Assembly: GCA_905373345.1 (NCBI GenBank)
Contig: CAJPSU010000056.1
Span: 1 to 5,089, forward strand
DNA length: 5,089 nucleotides
Reading direction: 5' to 3'
Origin: Candidatus Saccharimonadota bacterium
Lineage (GTDB): Bacteria; Patescibacteriota; Saccharimonadia; Saccharimonadales; Saccharimonadaceae
Below are positions 4,960 to 5,089 of this stretch, piece by piece (position 1 is the first letter of the stretch; each line of letters begins with the position of its first letter). The translations under genes were made by a program, and so were the position numbers. The notes under the pieces are model-generated. The model ran no database searches. It had not been told where the DNA came from and saw only the letters and a program-made list of their open reading frames with translations.

Positions 4960-5089
4960 AGCAACCTCAACTGTGTTGATGTCATGATATCAACGTAAAA
5001 CGTTGCGCCATCGCGATGACGCACTGCACCGATTGACGCCCCCATCGCTGCTGCAAACTCATGCGCCACTACTATGCCAAGCCCGCTGC
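4956..5089 (-). CDS. C-terminus of a sensor histidine kinase, cut by the window edge
   Basis: Forty-three codons before a TGA at 4958-4956 give SGLGIVVAHEFAAAMGAS, then IGAVRHRDGATFYVDIM and a short tail. This is the end of a HATPase_c ATP-binding domain: the G2 box (GLGIVVAHEF), the helix ending AMG, and the final GATFYVDI strand that corresponds to GxxF in kinases. The sensor, membrane and HisKA parts lie outside the window, so the signal is unknown. The usual second Gly of MGG is Ala here (MGAS), a mild change. The 4-base overlap with the receiver gene supports a cognate kinase-regulator pair. Confidence 0.88.
   Translation of the reverse strand, partial: SGLGIVVAHEFAAAMGASIGAVRHRDGATFYVDIMTSTQLRLL
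4965..4968 (-). promoter_or_regulatory. Shine-Dalgarno of the response regulator
   Basis: GAGG on the minus strand lies 5 bases before the ATG at 4959, within the last codons of the histidine kinase. It supports this start and a mix of reinitiation and direct binding at the ATGA overlap. Confidence 0.65.

Noticed and set aside
4449..4987. Plus-strand frames opposite recO and the response regulator
   Set aside because: They are antisense shadows of two well-supported genes; no start signals are visible.
1..5089. tRNA, rRNA, CRISPR array or complete insertion sequence
   Set aside because: No cloverleaf, no evenly spaced direct repeats, no rRNA signatures and no transposase frame with intact motifs were seen on either strand.

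Overview
All recognisable genes lie on the minus strand and are packed tightly; no stretch of 300 bases lacks a gene. The longest gap is about 170 bases (167-334). The single-chain dimeric glycyl-tRNA synthetase next to recO, the very short genes and intergenic spaces, and TATAAT boxes sitting 6-7 bases from start codons suggest a small streamlined bacterial genome. Candidate Phyla Radiation, perhaps Saccharibacteria (TM7), is my best guess. This is an inference from style, not from a marker gene. The standard genetic code fits all ORFs.

In the direction of transcription (right to left), the window opens with the C-terminus of a sensor histidine kinase (4956-5089). A single-domain CheY-like response regulator (4594-4959) and recO (3923-4597) follow, joined by two ATGA overlaps of 4 bases. 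After a 35-base gap with its own extended -10 promoter comes glyS (2526-3887). A PIN-domain nuclease gene (1528-2526) is fused to glyS by a 1-base TAATG overlap and is visibly more AT-rich than glyS.

Beyond the PIN gene lie a NUDIX hydrolase (1006-1491) with its own promoter, then a two-gene toxin-antitoxin module: an AbrB/MazE-type antitoxin (727-948) and a Doc-type toxin (335-727), again joined by TAATG. The module's promoter carries a 14-bp perfect palindrome between -35 and -10. Downstream of doc is a hairpin-rich segment (207-332) that may be the decayed 3' end of an IS200/IS605 tnpB/omega-RNA unit. It ends at a strong intrinsic terminator (184-208). The 5' part of an unrecognised gene (1-166) leaves the window on the left.

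Two themes stand out. The first is translation-initiation style: genes with their own promoters appear leaderless or nearly so, while genes inside operons use a Shine-Dalgarno sequence or stop/start coupling. The second is layout: a conserved core (two-component system, recO, glyS) is followed by an accessory stretch (PIN nuclease, NUDIX, AbrB-Doc, possible transposon relic). No complete new system can be proved here. The best leads are the glyS-PIN coupling, the AbrB-Doc operon with its spacer operator, the structured 207-332 segment, and the leaderless promoter pattern.
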